This document shows positions 9,289-18,400 of a stretch of DNA of 64,000 nucleotides, piece after piece. Position numbers and translations under genes: made by a program. Source of the DNA: Zoogloea oleivorans (GTDB lineage: Bacteria; Pseudomonadota; Gammaproteobacteria; Burkholderiales; Rhodocyclaceae); NCBI RefSeq assembly GCF_008107625.1, contig NZ_SDKK01000004.1, forward strand, positions 215,582 to 279,581, in the 5' to 3' direction. Numbering within the stretch: position 1 is the first letter of the stretch; each line of letters starts with the position of its first letter. The notes under the pieces were generated by a model. It was not told the DNA's origin. It did no database searches and saw only the letters and a program-made list of their open reading frames with translations.

Positions 9289-9420
9289 TCAATTTCCACG
9301 TGGCTTCAAGGCCCCTACAAGTACGGCACGCTGATCAAGCCCGTCCACCCGGGCAAAGAATACGACGTCGACCTTGGCATCATCTCCCCGCTCCCGCACG
9401 GCCGGTGGACACTAGTTTGA
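9289..9420 (+). pseudogene. Fossil of a second CD-NTase (SMODS nucleotidyltransferase core)
   Basis: A 43-codon stretch between two stops reads as the nucleotidyltransferase active-site region of a CD-NTase: TWLQGPYKYGTLIKPVHPG followed by KEYDVDLGI. This has the GS-like helix motif (here GP) and the DxD metal-binding pair in the expected spacing. Nothing before the stop at 9286 or after the TGA at 9418 continues the match. It is not a duplicate of the intact CD-NTase at 11.5 kb, whose equivalent reads TQGSWAYKT and ADVDDG. I read it as a relic of a different CBASS cyclase, on the same strand as capV. Confidence 0.65.
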
Positions 9421-9451
9421 GCATGAAGCGCCGACGTTGATCCGGCAGCCT

Positions 9452-9931
9452 TCAGTAAGGCCTGAGCAGTTGCCGGCGACCGTTGCCGTGCGTCAACTCC
9501 ACATGCAAGCTGTGTCGACCCACGATAACCGCCAGCAGCGGACGCTTGTCGGCGCGCGCCTTGGCCAGTTTTCGCCACTCTTCCAGGTCGATGGCTGAGG
9601 GTGTGGGAATGTCTTGCGGGTGCGTATGCCACTCGCCGATGTAGCGTGTCGTGCCTCCAGTGGAGCGCCAGAGTCGTTTCGCCACTGCGCGGTGCCCGAA
9701 CGGCAACCGTTCGAAGAGATAGCGGAGCTGGCGGTCCAGACGCGTGGGCGTGGTGGCCACAGTAACCAGCAGGCCGCGCTCGTGGACGGTCCCCAGCAGC
9801 ACGCCGCCGCTCTCCGGGAGATCGCCCGACTGGACGTTCCTCTCGAACACGCCGCGGACGTTGTCGGAGAAGTTCAGCAGGACGCTGCCGTCGGGCAGCG
9901 ACCAGTCACTCACGTGGCGCATGCGGGGCAT
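9452..9931 (-). CDS. cap3: CBASS Cap3, JAB/JAMM-type isopeptidase
   Basis: The product of about 159 aa has the JAMM zinc-protease signature: an upstream Glu in LPESGGVLLG, then EWHTHPQDIPTPSAIDLEEW, giving H-x-H, Ser and Asp in the right spacing. In type II CBASS, Cap3 removes the conjugate that Cap2 places on the C-terminus of the CD-NTase and so restrains the system. The start is ambiguous: ATG at 9931 and ATG at 9922 both overlap the end of cap2, and the second has the better-spaced AAGG. The overlap implies translational coupling. It is the last gene of the minus-strand CD-NTase-cap2-cap3 operon. Confidence 0.9.
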   Translation of the reverse strand: MPRMRHVSDWSLPDGSVLLNFSDNVRGVFERNVQSGDLPESGGVLLGTVHERGLLVTVATTPTRLDRQLRYLFERLPFGHRAVAKRLWRSTGGTTRYIGEWHTHPQDIPTPSAIDLEEWRKLAKARADKRPLLAVIVGRHSLHVELTHGNGRRQLLRPY

Positions 9932-11526
9932 CCTTCGTACCTTTGGGGCGAGCAATCCTTGAAATGGACCTCGCGAGACTGATCAAGCACGCGCGTTCTA
10001 AAGCTGGGTGAGTCGGCGCCATCCAGCCAGGCCTGCACCATCTCCATTGCGAGAGCAGCCGCCTGCACGGACGCTGAAGCAGGGAAGGGAACGTACAGGC
10101 CTTCGCAGCCATGCCCCTTCATGATGACCTCCGGCGGCACGTCGAACACGCGATACGGGTCTCTCAGGGGCGGTTGTGACACGCAGCGAGCACAGGCGTG
10201 CTCTGGCTTGGCCTTCAGCAGAGCACGGACGGCCAAGCCAGAGCCTTCTACCCAAGCCGACAAGAACGGCACCTTGTCCGCGTACTTCCACGTGAGCCAA
10301 TCAGTCAGGCCCTGCTCCCCGGTGGCGTCAATCAGCAGATCCAGCGGCCCCATGTTCGCAGCCTTGACATCCCCCACGACGGCCGCCGCGTCGATCCCCG
10401 GCGCCACACGCCTGAGCTCATCGCACATCGCCTCCGCTTTCTTCTTGATCAGGGCGTCGAAACCGAGGCGATGGCGTCCAAGGTTGCCAGGCTCAAGCGA
10501 GCCCATGTCCACCAACGTCAGCTTCCCGCCGATCGTGCCCGCGCCTGCCTTCGCAAGCATCTCGGCGAGGTAGCCACCGATGGTTCCGCACCCAACCAGC
10601 CCGACCTTGAGCCCAGCAAGGGTCTTTGAGCCGGGGAGGTTGCGCTCAGCAAGGTACCGGTCGTCGATGCGGCACACCAAAATTCGGTGGATCGGCAGGC
10701 GGTAGAGTATCTCGCGCAGCGACGACTTGTTGTCCGTTCCGGCGGGATCGCGCTTGAGGGTCACCGCGACACCGTACTGAACCTGTGGAGAATCAATCAG
10801 AACCAGCACCCGGGGTACCTTCACCCGAAACATCTCCATGAGGCGTTGCTCGATCTTCTTCCGGCACGTCGAGTCCAGCGTGTTTTGCCACTTCAGGAAG
10901 GCCTGCATGGTCTTGGGCGGCCAGCTTTCCTGCAACGGCATCGGTCTTGCCTTGGTGCGCACGCGAAACGCAGGCAACTTGACCTTGGGCAAGTCAAGGC
11001 CGATGGTTTCCAGCTTTGCGTGAGTACGAGCCCTGTCGTCCGTGACGATGCTCGTCTTTCCTCCGAACGTGTAGGCGTCCAGACTGCCGGGGCGACGCTC
11101 ATCGACGTCCAGCATGCACCAGTCTCGGCCCCATGTGATGTGAAACTCCTCCGCCAGATCCTCGACCATTTTGCCGGCCAGAATGTCTTCCAAGACTTGT
11201 TCAGCACGGTCAAGGCAAGCCATCGTCTGGCGGATCGGATCAAAGAAATCGAAGATGACTGAGCCCAGCGCCAGATAGCACAGGTACCCGTCCCCGCTGA
11301 GGTGCGGCTGCAGTTCAGGGCGTCCCGGCGGAACCGGCGTCAGCCAGACACGGGGAAACTCATCGAGCCCCGGCGAGACAGCCAGCTCACAAGGGTAGTT
11401 CTTCGCCTTCAATCGCAGCTCGCCGGCAAACCTCATCCAGCCGCGCCCATCACGCCTCATATACGAAAAGCCGCGCTGGTGCAGCGCTGCGGTCAGGTCC
11501 GGAATCGCGATCTTGGCGAATTTCAT
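9910..11526 (-). CDS. cap2: CBASS Cap2, E2-E1 ubiquitin-like ligase
   Basis: The 538-aa protein has an N-terminal E2-like domain with the candidate conjugating Cys83 in [11 protein letters not shown]. An E1/ThiF-type adenylation domain follows, with the nucleotide motif [22 protein letters not shown] and then [18 protein letters not shown] Cys-rich segment CARCVSQ near the C-terminus may hold the E1 Cys or a zinc site. In type II CBASS, Cap2 attaches the C-terminal glycine of the CD-NTase to cellular targets and primes it to make its signal. The start codon overlaps the stop of the CD-NTase gene by four bases (ATGA), and the end overlaps cap3. Confidence 0.93.
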   Translation of the reverse strand: MKFAKIAIPDLTAALHQRGFSYMRRDGRGWMRFAGELRLKAKNYPCELAVSPGLDEFPRVWLTPVPPGRPELQPHLSGDGYLCYLALGSVIFDFFDPIRQTMACLDRAEQVLEDILAGKMVEDLAEEFHITWGRDWCMLDVDERRPGSLDAYTFGGKTSIVTDDRARTHAKLETIGLDLPKVKLPAFRVRTKARPMPLQESWPPKTMQAFLKWQNTLDSTCRKKIEQRLMEMFRVKVPRVLVLIDSPQVQYGVAVTLKRDPAGTDNKSSLREILYRLPIHRILVCRIDDRYLAERNLPGSKTLAGLKVGLVGCGTIGGYLAEMLAKAGAGTIGGKLTLVDMGSLEPGNLGRHRLGFDALIKKKAEAMCDELRRVAPGIDAAAVVGDVKAANMGPLDLLIDATGEQGLTDWLTWKYADKVPFLSAWVEGSGLAVRALLKAKPEHACARCVSQPPLRDPYRVFDVPPEVIMKGHGCEGLYVPFPASASVQAAALAMEMVQAWLDGADSPSFRTRVLDQSREVHFKDCSPQRYEGCPACAT

Positions 11527-12686
11527 CCGGCGCGTGTCCGCCCAACCAGTTCGGACGGGCCGGCGATCGCTGGGGAGGAGGCGATAGCAGCCGCCACTGC
11601 CGAAGCCACCGTGCCCACCTTCACGCGGTCGGGACGGTTAGGAAAGCGCGGCCCGAAAAGGCCCTGCAACCACGCGCATGCCTGCTCTGCGTTGCCGGCG
11701 TCCAGGGCCGCCTGGAGTCGGCGGCCCAAATCCTCGAACCGCAGCGCCGCCTGTTCGACCATGTCCACGTCAGTGCTTGATGCCCTCAGGCGGTCGGTCA
11801 GCGACTCCTTCGGGTTGACGGGGTTGCTGACACCCTTGCGCAGCGCCGCCGGCAGCTGCTTCACGACGTCAACCAGCGCCTGATCATCACGACGATCCTG
11901 CTTCACGAACAGCGGTGCCGCCGCCGCCATCAGCAGGATTGAGCTGGGGCCGCCCGACTTCCAGGTCCAATCGCGATAGGCCTTGATGTAGCGCACAACG
12001 CGGCGAAGCTGCTCGCCCTTGGTCTCGACTTGGTCGACGAACCACTCCTTCACCGGGCGGGGGTCGGAGTGCATCCAGCCTTCCTCGCGGTGCGCCAACA
12101 GCACCTTCGTCTTGGGCAGTTCTTCCCAGCTTTCCATCGCTGCTTCAGCGAAGTTGAGGGCGTCGAGGGCTGCGCGCTTGACGTTCTCCGCCTTGACGAG
12201 GGTCTCAAACTCGTTATCCGGAATCGCGTACAGGGGAATGTCGATGTGCGCGAGCTCGTTGATCTCCACCCGGATGCAGGTGGGTTTCCCGGAGAGCTTC
12301 CAGCCTCTCTTCTCCACCAGGTGAGCCAATGCCTTCTCGGCCACGCCGAAGAATACTTCCGCCGCGACGCTGGGGCTGTCGGTCTGGTTCAGGAAGCCTA
12401 GCGGCAGATAGCACCCGTCGTCGACGTCGGCCTGCTGGGGCCGCTGCGCGGGAGCATTCAGCGTCTTGTAGGCCCAGGAACCCTGGGTGAAGAAGCGTGG
12501 TTGCGGGACCTTGCCTGGGTGGCCTTCCGCCGCGTAGACGCGGGGAATGCCGTCCCGCAATGCCATTCTGACGTCATTCTTGGCAGCAGCGATGTCCTTG
12601 CGATCGTCGTCGCGCAGACTGAGGTTGTCGAAGAGACAGGGTTCAAATTCGACTTCGGTGTAGAAAAGGGCGCTCAGGTTCAGCAT
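11523..12686 (-). CDS. CBASS cyclase, DncV-like CD-NTase
   Basis: The product resembles V. cholerae DncV along its whole length. It has the helix motif [13 protein letters not shown] (Gly69-Ser70), the metal pair Asp87/Asp89 in ADVDDG, a third acidic site in [14 protein letters not shown], then [11 protein letters not shown] and [16 protein letters not shown]. Such enzymes make cyclic dinucleotides, cGAMP in DncV. The protein ends in Arg-Ala-Gly; a C-terminal glycine is what Cap2 needs for conjugation. I place the start at the ATG at 12686 because similarity begins there. An upstream ATG at 12758 would add 24 basic residues, and neither start has a convincing ribosome site. First gene of the operon with cap2 and cap3. 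Confidence 0.9.
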   Translation of the reverse strand: MLNLSALFYTEVEFEPCLFDNLSLRDDDRKDIAAAKNDVRMALRDGIPRVYAAEGHPGKVPQPRFFTQGSWAYKTLNAPAQRPQQADVDDGCYLPLGFLNQTDSPSVAAEVFFGVAEKALAHLVEKRGWKLSGKPTCIRVEINELAHIDIPLYAIPDNEFETLVKAENVKRAALDALNFAEAAMESWEELPKTKVLLAHREEGWMHSDPRPVKEWFVDQVETKGEQLRRVVRYIKAYRDWTWKSGGPSSILLMAAAAPLFVKQDRRDDQALVDVVKQLPAALRKGVSNPVNPKESLTDRLRASSTDVDMVEQAALRFEDLGRRLQAALDAGNAEQACAWLQGLFGPRFPNRPDRVKVGTVASAVAAAIASSPAIAGPSELVGRTRAG

Positions 12687-12783
12687 TGGCAGTCGGGCAT
12701 GTTTGTGATTGACGGCGCGACGCGTGTCCAGACGCGTCGCCTGCAAGCGCCGAGCCACCCATTCCGCCCTTTAACCGGCAACT

Positions 12784-12873
12784 GCGCTAAAAGGTACTGA
12801 GGATTCGGCATGTCAGCATATGGTGTTGGGCTTATTTTTTTCAAGAGACCAACAGCGTAAAAGGTATAGTACC
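12784..12873. promoter_or_regulatory. Divergent intergenic region with a repeated motif
   Basis: The region between the CD-NTase and the cyclase-like gene at 12977 is AT-rich from 12820 to 12950 and must hold both divergent promoters. The motif GCG(C)TAAAAGGTA occurs twice, at 12784-12796 and 12855-12866. The second copy runs into the inverted repeat GGTA-TAG-TACC at 12863-12873. This looks like a regulator binding site shared by both operons, but no regulator gene is adjacent, so its role is inference. Confidence 0.4.
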
Positions 12874-12976
12874 CAAAAAGCTCAGGCGAAACCTACCAGT
12901 CAGCGCCAAAACAATACCCATAAAATATATATGACATTTAGGTGTACGGGCTGGCGCCTGTGTGGAGGTTAATCCT

Positions 12977-13438
12977 TTGCATACTCCTGAAGCATTCAGC
13001 GCTCTTCAACTGCTGCGTCACGCTGCCCCAAAACTCCCCAGCGACTTCGTGGGGCTGGGCATTGTGTTTTACGACTCGCTGATGTCGCTGCCTCATCTTC
13101 AGCTTGAAGTCGTGGGAGATGAGCGTTTCGACCTGCCGGTACTAGGGCTCGAACTCATATGCGATGTGCTTGCCCGAACAGCGCGCCAGTCTTCTCCCTG
13201 GCACGACGGTTTCCACTTCGTGCACGCCAGCTCGGGGTCACTCACCCACCTCTGCCAGTTTATCGCACCGCCATTGCCCAACGCGTCAGACGCCACGCCC
13301 CGTGCCAGCGGCGCTAGGCACATGACGGCGCTCCTGGCATCGCAGGTGGTCGGCATCGCGTCAATCGGGCTTCTGACCCACGAACACGCGGCTTCCATCT
13401 ATGAGGCCGGACGACTGACTTGGAGCGAAATCCTCTGA
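12977..13438 (+). CDS. Predicted diadenylate-cyclase-like protein (DisA_N/DAC-like), 153 aa
   Basis: No whole-protein match is recognised, but the second half follows the order of the diadenylate cyclase active site. DGF at 77-79 stands where DAC proteins have DGA. GARH at 112-115 stands for GTRHRAA, with an Ala and a Ser placed as in DAC. LLTHEHAASIYEAG at 132-145 stands for the VSEE-G-I strand. The spacing is close to that of DisA. The start is most likely the TTG at 12977, which has GGAGG eight bases upstream; the GTG at 12962 would place that ribosome site inside the gene. Its stop overlaps the ATG of the next gene (TGATG), which encodes a Cap15-like effector. I infer a nucleotide-signal synthase paired with that effector. 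The DGA-to-DGF change leaves activity uncertain. Confidence 0.6.
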   Translation: MHTPEAFSALQLLRHAAPKLPSDFVGLGIVFYDSLMSLPHLQLEVVGDERFDLPVLGLELICDVLARTARQSSPWHDGFHFVHASSGSLTHLCQFIAPPLPNASDATPRASGARHMTALLASQVVGIASIGLLTHEHAASIYEAGRLTWSEIL

Positions 13439-14124
13439 TGCTGCCTGTTAGCCTGACCTACGCCGACTTGCTGCGGCTGCTCAAGTGCTGCAGCTGTGTT
13501 GTGGCGGCTGTGACCGCGCTCATAGTTTCCTTCCGTCTCACGGAACTGCAGCAGCATCCGTTGAAGGTCATGTGGCAAAGCATCACCACGGCGCTGGCTG
13601 TTCCGCCGCTGATGATCTGGGCTTTGTCGAACCTGCAGTGGAAATATCCAAAGTTGGCCCTCCTCATGGGCAAGCGCATGGTTCATGGACTATGGTGGGG
13701 AGAGTTGAAGTCCGAGTTCAAACCGTCCGAGGGGGCTGATCCGCTGCCGTCCATTCCGATCGCGTTCGTGGTCCAGCAGAGCTATTTCTTCTTGACCATC
13801 CAGTCTTATACGCCTGGCCTACCGGCCAGATCCACGCTGGAAATCATGGCGGTGGACCCGCGGAGTTCAATAGGTCAGCTTCAGTACGTCTTTGAGATGC
13901 GGCGGATGCAGGATGCCGAGGACAAAATCACCATCGGCTACGGTGACCTTCAGCTTACTTCCGGTGACCAGCGGCTGGAGGGCTACTACTGGACCAACTC
14001 GCCTACTCGGGGTCGCATTTCGCTGGATCTCCTGACGCGGGACTTCAACGGCATCGGCTCGTTTGCTGACGCCCAGAGAGCTCGTGCCGAGTTGCTGAAG
14101 ATCGCGGGCTCAGCCGATATTTAA
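13438..14124 (+). CDS. Cap15-like two-TM beta-barrel effector
   Basis: The 228-aa product has two N-terminal transmembrane helices (about residues 12-35 and 46-66), a short linker, and a beta-rich soluble domain from about 85 to 228. The domain starts with GLWWGELKSEFK and ends in LEGYYWTNSPTRGRISLDL. This is the layout of the 2TM-beta family exemplified by the CBASS effector Cap15, whose barrel binds a cyclic dinucleotide and whose helices disrupt the inner membrane. The ATG is embedded in the stop of the upstream cyclase-like gene, so the two are coupled. The Panoptes system also pairs a 2TM-beta protein with a small nucleotide cyclase (mCpol); the cyclase here looks different. Confidence 0.72.
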   Translation: MLPVSLTYADLLRLLKCCSCVVAAVTALIVSFRLTELQQHPLKVMWQSITTALAVPPLMIWALSNLQWKYPKLALLMGKRMVHGLWWGELKSEFKPSEGADPLPSIPIAFVVQQSYFFLTIQSYTPGLPARSTLEIMAVDPRSSIGQLQYVFEMRRMQDAEDKITIGYGDLQLTSGDQRLEGYYWTNSPTRGRISLDLLTRDFNGIGSFADAQRARAELLKIAGSADI

Positions 14125-14300
14125 CAAATTCCGAGTGCTTTCGCTATCGCTCAGCATCTGGAACGGGTCGGTAGCACTGGTTTGCCGACGGATACAGCGG
14201 TCGTTTAACCGACTTGGCCTGGTGTCTGCGCAGGTGACATCGGCTGCTCAAGCATAAGTGGTCAACCGAGCAAGGGTAGCGTTCTGATCAGTGTGCAAAA

Positions 14301-14390
14301 GCCCGGCCGGGCTTACAGAGTGGGTGGTCATGGTAAGAGGTTGATTGTGCAGATCGACCTTGATCCCTTGGGAGGGAAAACCATGACCAC
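14301..14390. repeat. Palindrome and inverted repeat in a 467-base gene-free stretch
   Basis: Between 14125 and 14591 I find no convincing gene. It holds a perfect 12-base palindrome GCCCGGCCGGGC (14301-14312) and an 11-base inverted repeat, GTGGTCATGGT (14324-14334) and ACCATGACCAC (14380-14390), around a 45-base loop. The first could be a terminator for the upstream operon, though no T-run follows. The second may be the edge of a lost element or an RNA stem. From about 14460 the sequence becomes AT-rich, marking the entry into differently sourced DNA. Confidence 0.4.
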
Positions 14391-14591
14391 GAGCGAGACG
14401 GTAGGAGGGAGCTACGCTGAAAGACGAAATTCGGGGGGACAGCTCAAATCGTCGACTCGTCTGACTATTATTATAAACTGCATGAAATTTTTTCGTTTTT
14501 AGACGCGCACAAAGTAGCGCTGACTAAAAACAAACCACGCATGCAAGCATGGCATGATGGGTCATCGCATATTAATAAATCGGTGACATCA

Positions 14592-15422
14592 ATGCCCAAC
14601 ACCCACCCCCCCACATTCGACAACCCAACAGCCGACGTAAGCCCCAAACCAATCCTAATCGTTCAACAAAAGACTGCGATTTTCGCTCGGCGAATTGACA
14701 GCCATATAATATCAGGAAACTTCGCAGGAATTGAATGGCGAAACCTTCGAGCAATCTCAGACGGAATAATAGAAACAATAGTATCCGCAAATATAATTTC
14801 CGAAGAGGAAGTTGATGCAATTGAAACCTTGCACCTAGACATAACGAGCCAAACAATAAGTCCCTCCATACACCTATACTCTCGAGTAGCTCTGGACTCA
14901 GACAAAACAGGCGCTATCAACAAGCTTTGTCGAGCCCTCTCTGCTCGCATACTTAAATCATCTTGCAACCGATCAGAAACTGATGATTTATACGACGACG
15001 CTCCTGAAAAAATCACCCTTACTGAAACTGAAGAGCTGGCAGTCAAGCAAGGATCAACGCGCACTTCGGCCACAATCGGCGCCAAAATCACTCACCCCGT
15101 TGCCATTCTCGACGAGCAGACTCAGCAAATTTCCGCGCTAGCCGGAAAAACCCGAAAGCACACACGAGCGGTTGTCGGCACCGACAGGGATATCTATGTC
15201 AATGCCGTTATTGACGAACTGGGCTACAGCAAATTCAGCGTAAGATTAATTTGCGAAAACGGAGACGTGGTAGACGGTTACTATGGCAATCGCGAGCTTT
15301 TTTCGGAGTTCGCGAACGAATTAAAGAGCCAAAAATCTCATCACTTCCTTGTAAAAGAAACATTGACTGATGATGGAAAAAATATCCGGTCAGTTAGCTT
15401 TGATGGCGAAGCAAAGCCATAA
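14592..15422 (+). CDS. Hypothetical protein, AT-rich orphan gene
   Basis: I do not recognise this protein. It is a soluble product of about 276 aa without signal peptide or membrane helices. A Pro/Thr-rich start is followed by a charged first half (FAGIEWRNLRAISDGIIETI, ISEEEVDAIETLHLD), a hydrophilic middle and a compact C-terminal part (DRDIYVNAVIDELGYSKFSV). The frame opens at ATG 14541; I prefer ATG 14592, though neither has a clear ribosome site. Base composition is clearly lower in GC than the flanks, which suggests recent acquisition. Its end overlaps the 3' end of the giant recombinase gene by 29 bases in convergent orientation, so the two probably moved together. A role in an integration or defence module is a guess. 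Confidence 0.6.
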   Translation: MPNTHPPTFDNPTADVSPKPILIVQQKTAIFARRIDSHIISGNFAGIEWRNLRAISDGIIETIVSANIISEEEVDAIETLHLDITSQTISPSIHLYSRVALDSDKTGAINKLCRALSARILKSSCNRSETDDLYDDAPEKITLTETEELAVKQGSTRTSATIGAKITHPVAILDEQTQQISALAGKTRKHTRAVVGTDRDIYVNAVIDELGYSKFSVRLICENGDVVDGYYGNRELFSEFANELKSQKSHHFLVKETLTDDGKNIRSVSFDGEAKP

Positions 15423-18400
15423 CCTCACTAACTACTATTGACGCCAGAAACTCAGCCGCATGACGTATTGCATGATCCGTCTCACGGATTAAAAACGCGA
15501 TTCTTTGGTCTACTAAAAACTCTCCATTCTCTCCAGTTCTAACTGCATCAATCTGAACTGGGGGATTGGATTTTCTCGGATCTTTCACCTTAAATCCAAT
15601 CGCTTCTGCCGCGCTCAATAATTTTTCGCCACACTTCGTCGAGTGCACGACAAGCAGTTGCTCGCTCCCAATCCCCCACCAGTCCAGATGTCTTTTAATC
15701 GACTCGAGATCCGCCGCACCCCACAGCACAAACTGCCTTGAGGTTGTAGCTTTCAAATATAGCGAGCTTTGGCCAGAAGGCATCGCCGCAGCTTTGCCCC
15801 GTATCCCCGCCCACTCAATCCACTCATTCCAGCCTCTATCACTGATACGCGCAATTAATTTACAAAGAGACGGATTATTTATTGATCTGGATAAAGGCAA
15901 GTCACGTGAGGAAACACTAAATCGAAACTTATTCGCTACAAGTTCAAGTCTTTCGTCAATCAGCTTGGCTGCCGTTTCATCAAAATCCAAAGCATTCACC
16001 GCTTCCTCGCAGGCGAACCCTCGCGCCCGAAGCCGTAAGTACATTAATCCGTCTGCAACGGAAAGCCGGCGATCGGGACTATTTATTCGATCTCTCGTCA
16101 GCACTGCACAGTATCTTGGCGCGTCATCGAGATTCTTTAGCCCATCAATAGCCCGTAGCTTTTCAGTCGGCGCGATACTATTAAGCTGGTTCGCCCAAAT
16201 GTCGAGCAAATGCAGATAGTACTCCTGCGTTGTTCCTGCACCTGCGTGGCCAAGGTATCGCTCAACAGCAGGCAAGGCTCTTCGGGTGACTTCAATCCGA
16301 CCTAACAATAGCGCCCTCGCCTGAGCCAGACTTACATCATCCAGCTTATGCAAGCCAATAAAATCAACATCAAAGAGACAAGCTGCAACCACATTGCCAG
16401 CACTGTGTCGAGCTAGATGTAGGTTCGCCCTTGGGTTTCCCGTCACACATCTGATTATCGGGATCACAGTCCTTCGCAGACGAGCAACCGACATTCTTCT
16501 CACTCGACCATTCGGACTCCCGAACTCCGAACCAAAAATAGGGTAGTTTAAATTACCCCCCGCCTGGGCCTCGGAACGAGCAATAAAATAATTAACAAGT
16601 CTGATCTCGTTATTATTAAGCCGAGCAACAAGGGGAACCAAGCGCCGGGACGTTTTTTTTGTCTTGAGCTTTCTTAATCTATTGCTAGATACAGCGACAG
16701 CCATTTCGCCGTCAGGCGTTCCCAATACATCCCTTCTCAGCAGCCCGACACTCTCCCCGCTCCGCAGCCCGAATCTATAAACCAACAACAAGAGAAATGC
16801 AGACTGCTTATCAATCTCTCTGCTGGCAGTATCAAAAAGATGCTGCAGGGCTTTGAGATACTCAACTTCCGAGATCACGCCAGGATTGGCACTTATAGCT
16901 TTTTCTGAACCTGGAACTAGCGACCAATCCGGATCCTCCACGGGTTTTTGCAATGAGAGCCACGAATGAAATTCTTCCAACCGGAGCCGGCTATAGCGTT
17001 GCGACTTTTTTGGAACAACACCAACAACCTCAGCATATATCTCCGTGATTTCGTCTTCATCAAAACTCTCTACATCATCATGAGGAGCCAGTTCGGTGAA
17101 GCCCTTTGCAAGTGCGCCCAAATACCTTTCGATAGTCGCTAGACTTAAGTAATCTTCCCGACTTTTCTGATTGTGTCTGAGGATCAAATGAGAGACCCAA
17201 TGAGCGAGCAAGCACACCAAAGGATTGGCAGAATCGCAAGCCTGCCCAGCGAGCGCCTCAATCGCTTTCGAACGTTCCTCACGCGTTAGCGTATTTTTTA
17301 TGTTATTTTCGTTCAACTTACGGACTACGTCCCGCATGAGATTGCGGCTTGCCACTTCTCGCTGATCTGACCGAACGTCAAAGCCCTTAGCGGCAAAAGG
17401 AAAATTGGAGGTCAAATCCAATATACGTTTACTATCCCTCTCATCCGAAACGAGAAATCCAAAGTCGCGGGAATAGCCGTCTTGCAATCGAGTAAAATCG
17501 TACCAATTCAGTGAAAATGACTTCACACGCCCGGCGAGGAAGCCCGCAACGATCCCGGGCCGCGTTATCGCATTCAATTGGTCAACTAATGCTGCTATTG
17601 CAGAGACAAGTTGGGCAACCGTAGTGATCGTAACAGTGCCAAGCGAATGACTCTGAACGCATTGAGCCATCGATCGAAGGCTGCCATCGATCTTACGTTT
17701 TCCAGCATCATTAGGCCGCGTACCTGCCAATGTGACGGAGAGCAGCCGAGCCGTAGCGTGGCTTACCTCGAGCCGACGGCATAAGCCAGAGGGTCCAGCG
17801 TCGGCAATCTTTTCCCCAAGTTCAATGTAAGTTCGATTTTTGAATCCAACCAGCCGAAAATCTCGGCCGGCAAGAATGCCCTTGAGTACGTTGACATCGG
17901 TCAGCCGAGTCTCGAGAACCAGTCGCAGCACGCCAAGCGTCAAAGCTTTGCCCATTGCCCTAGGCAAGTATGCTGGGACCGGCACTTTCTCCAGAAGACC
18001 GAGAAGCTGCTGATGTGCCGCAATGGCTCCACTCGCCATGTGCGTAAATGTACTGGGCTCGTCGACAAAGGCTAGATAAACGTGGCGCACCCGCACAGTT
18101 CGAGTTTTCTTTTCTTGGACACGCTCCAGCCGTCGCAAGAGGACCGAATACCGCAGAGCCCCCATGGAGTGGGGTATGCCATTTCTATTGAAAACAAGCG
18201 AGCGACTCAACTGATCGATTTCATCGGCGTCAAGGTCGCCCAATTCACGTCCATGACAGAATCCATCAATCACCGCTCCAGCATTACGAACTGCAGCTCG
18301 AAAGCGCTCACCTCGAAGTCGGGCACGCTCTGCACGCCCGAATAGGGCTGGCGGCTGTTCAACTATTAGAATTGGCTCAAAATTCGAGAGCGGTACCTCT

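Noticed and set aside
12977..14124. Panoptes (mCpol plus 2TM-beta)
   Set aside because: The effector fits, but the first gene lacks a recognisable CRISPR-polymerase GGDD-type motif and instead follows the DAC motif order; kept as a separate, related idea.
14293..14502. 69-codon open frame on the + strand
   Set aside because: No ribosome site, no recognisable protein features, and it spans the inverted repeat; not supported as a gene.
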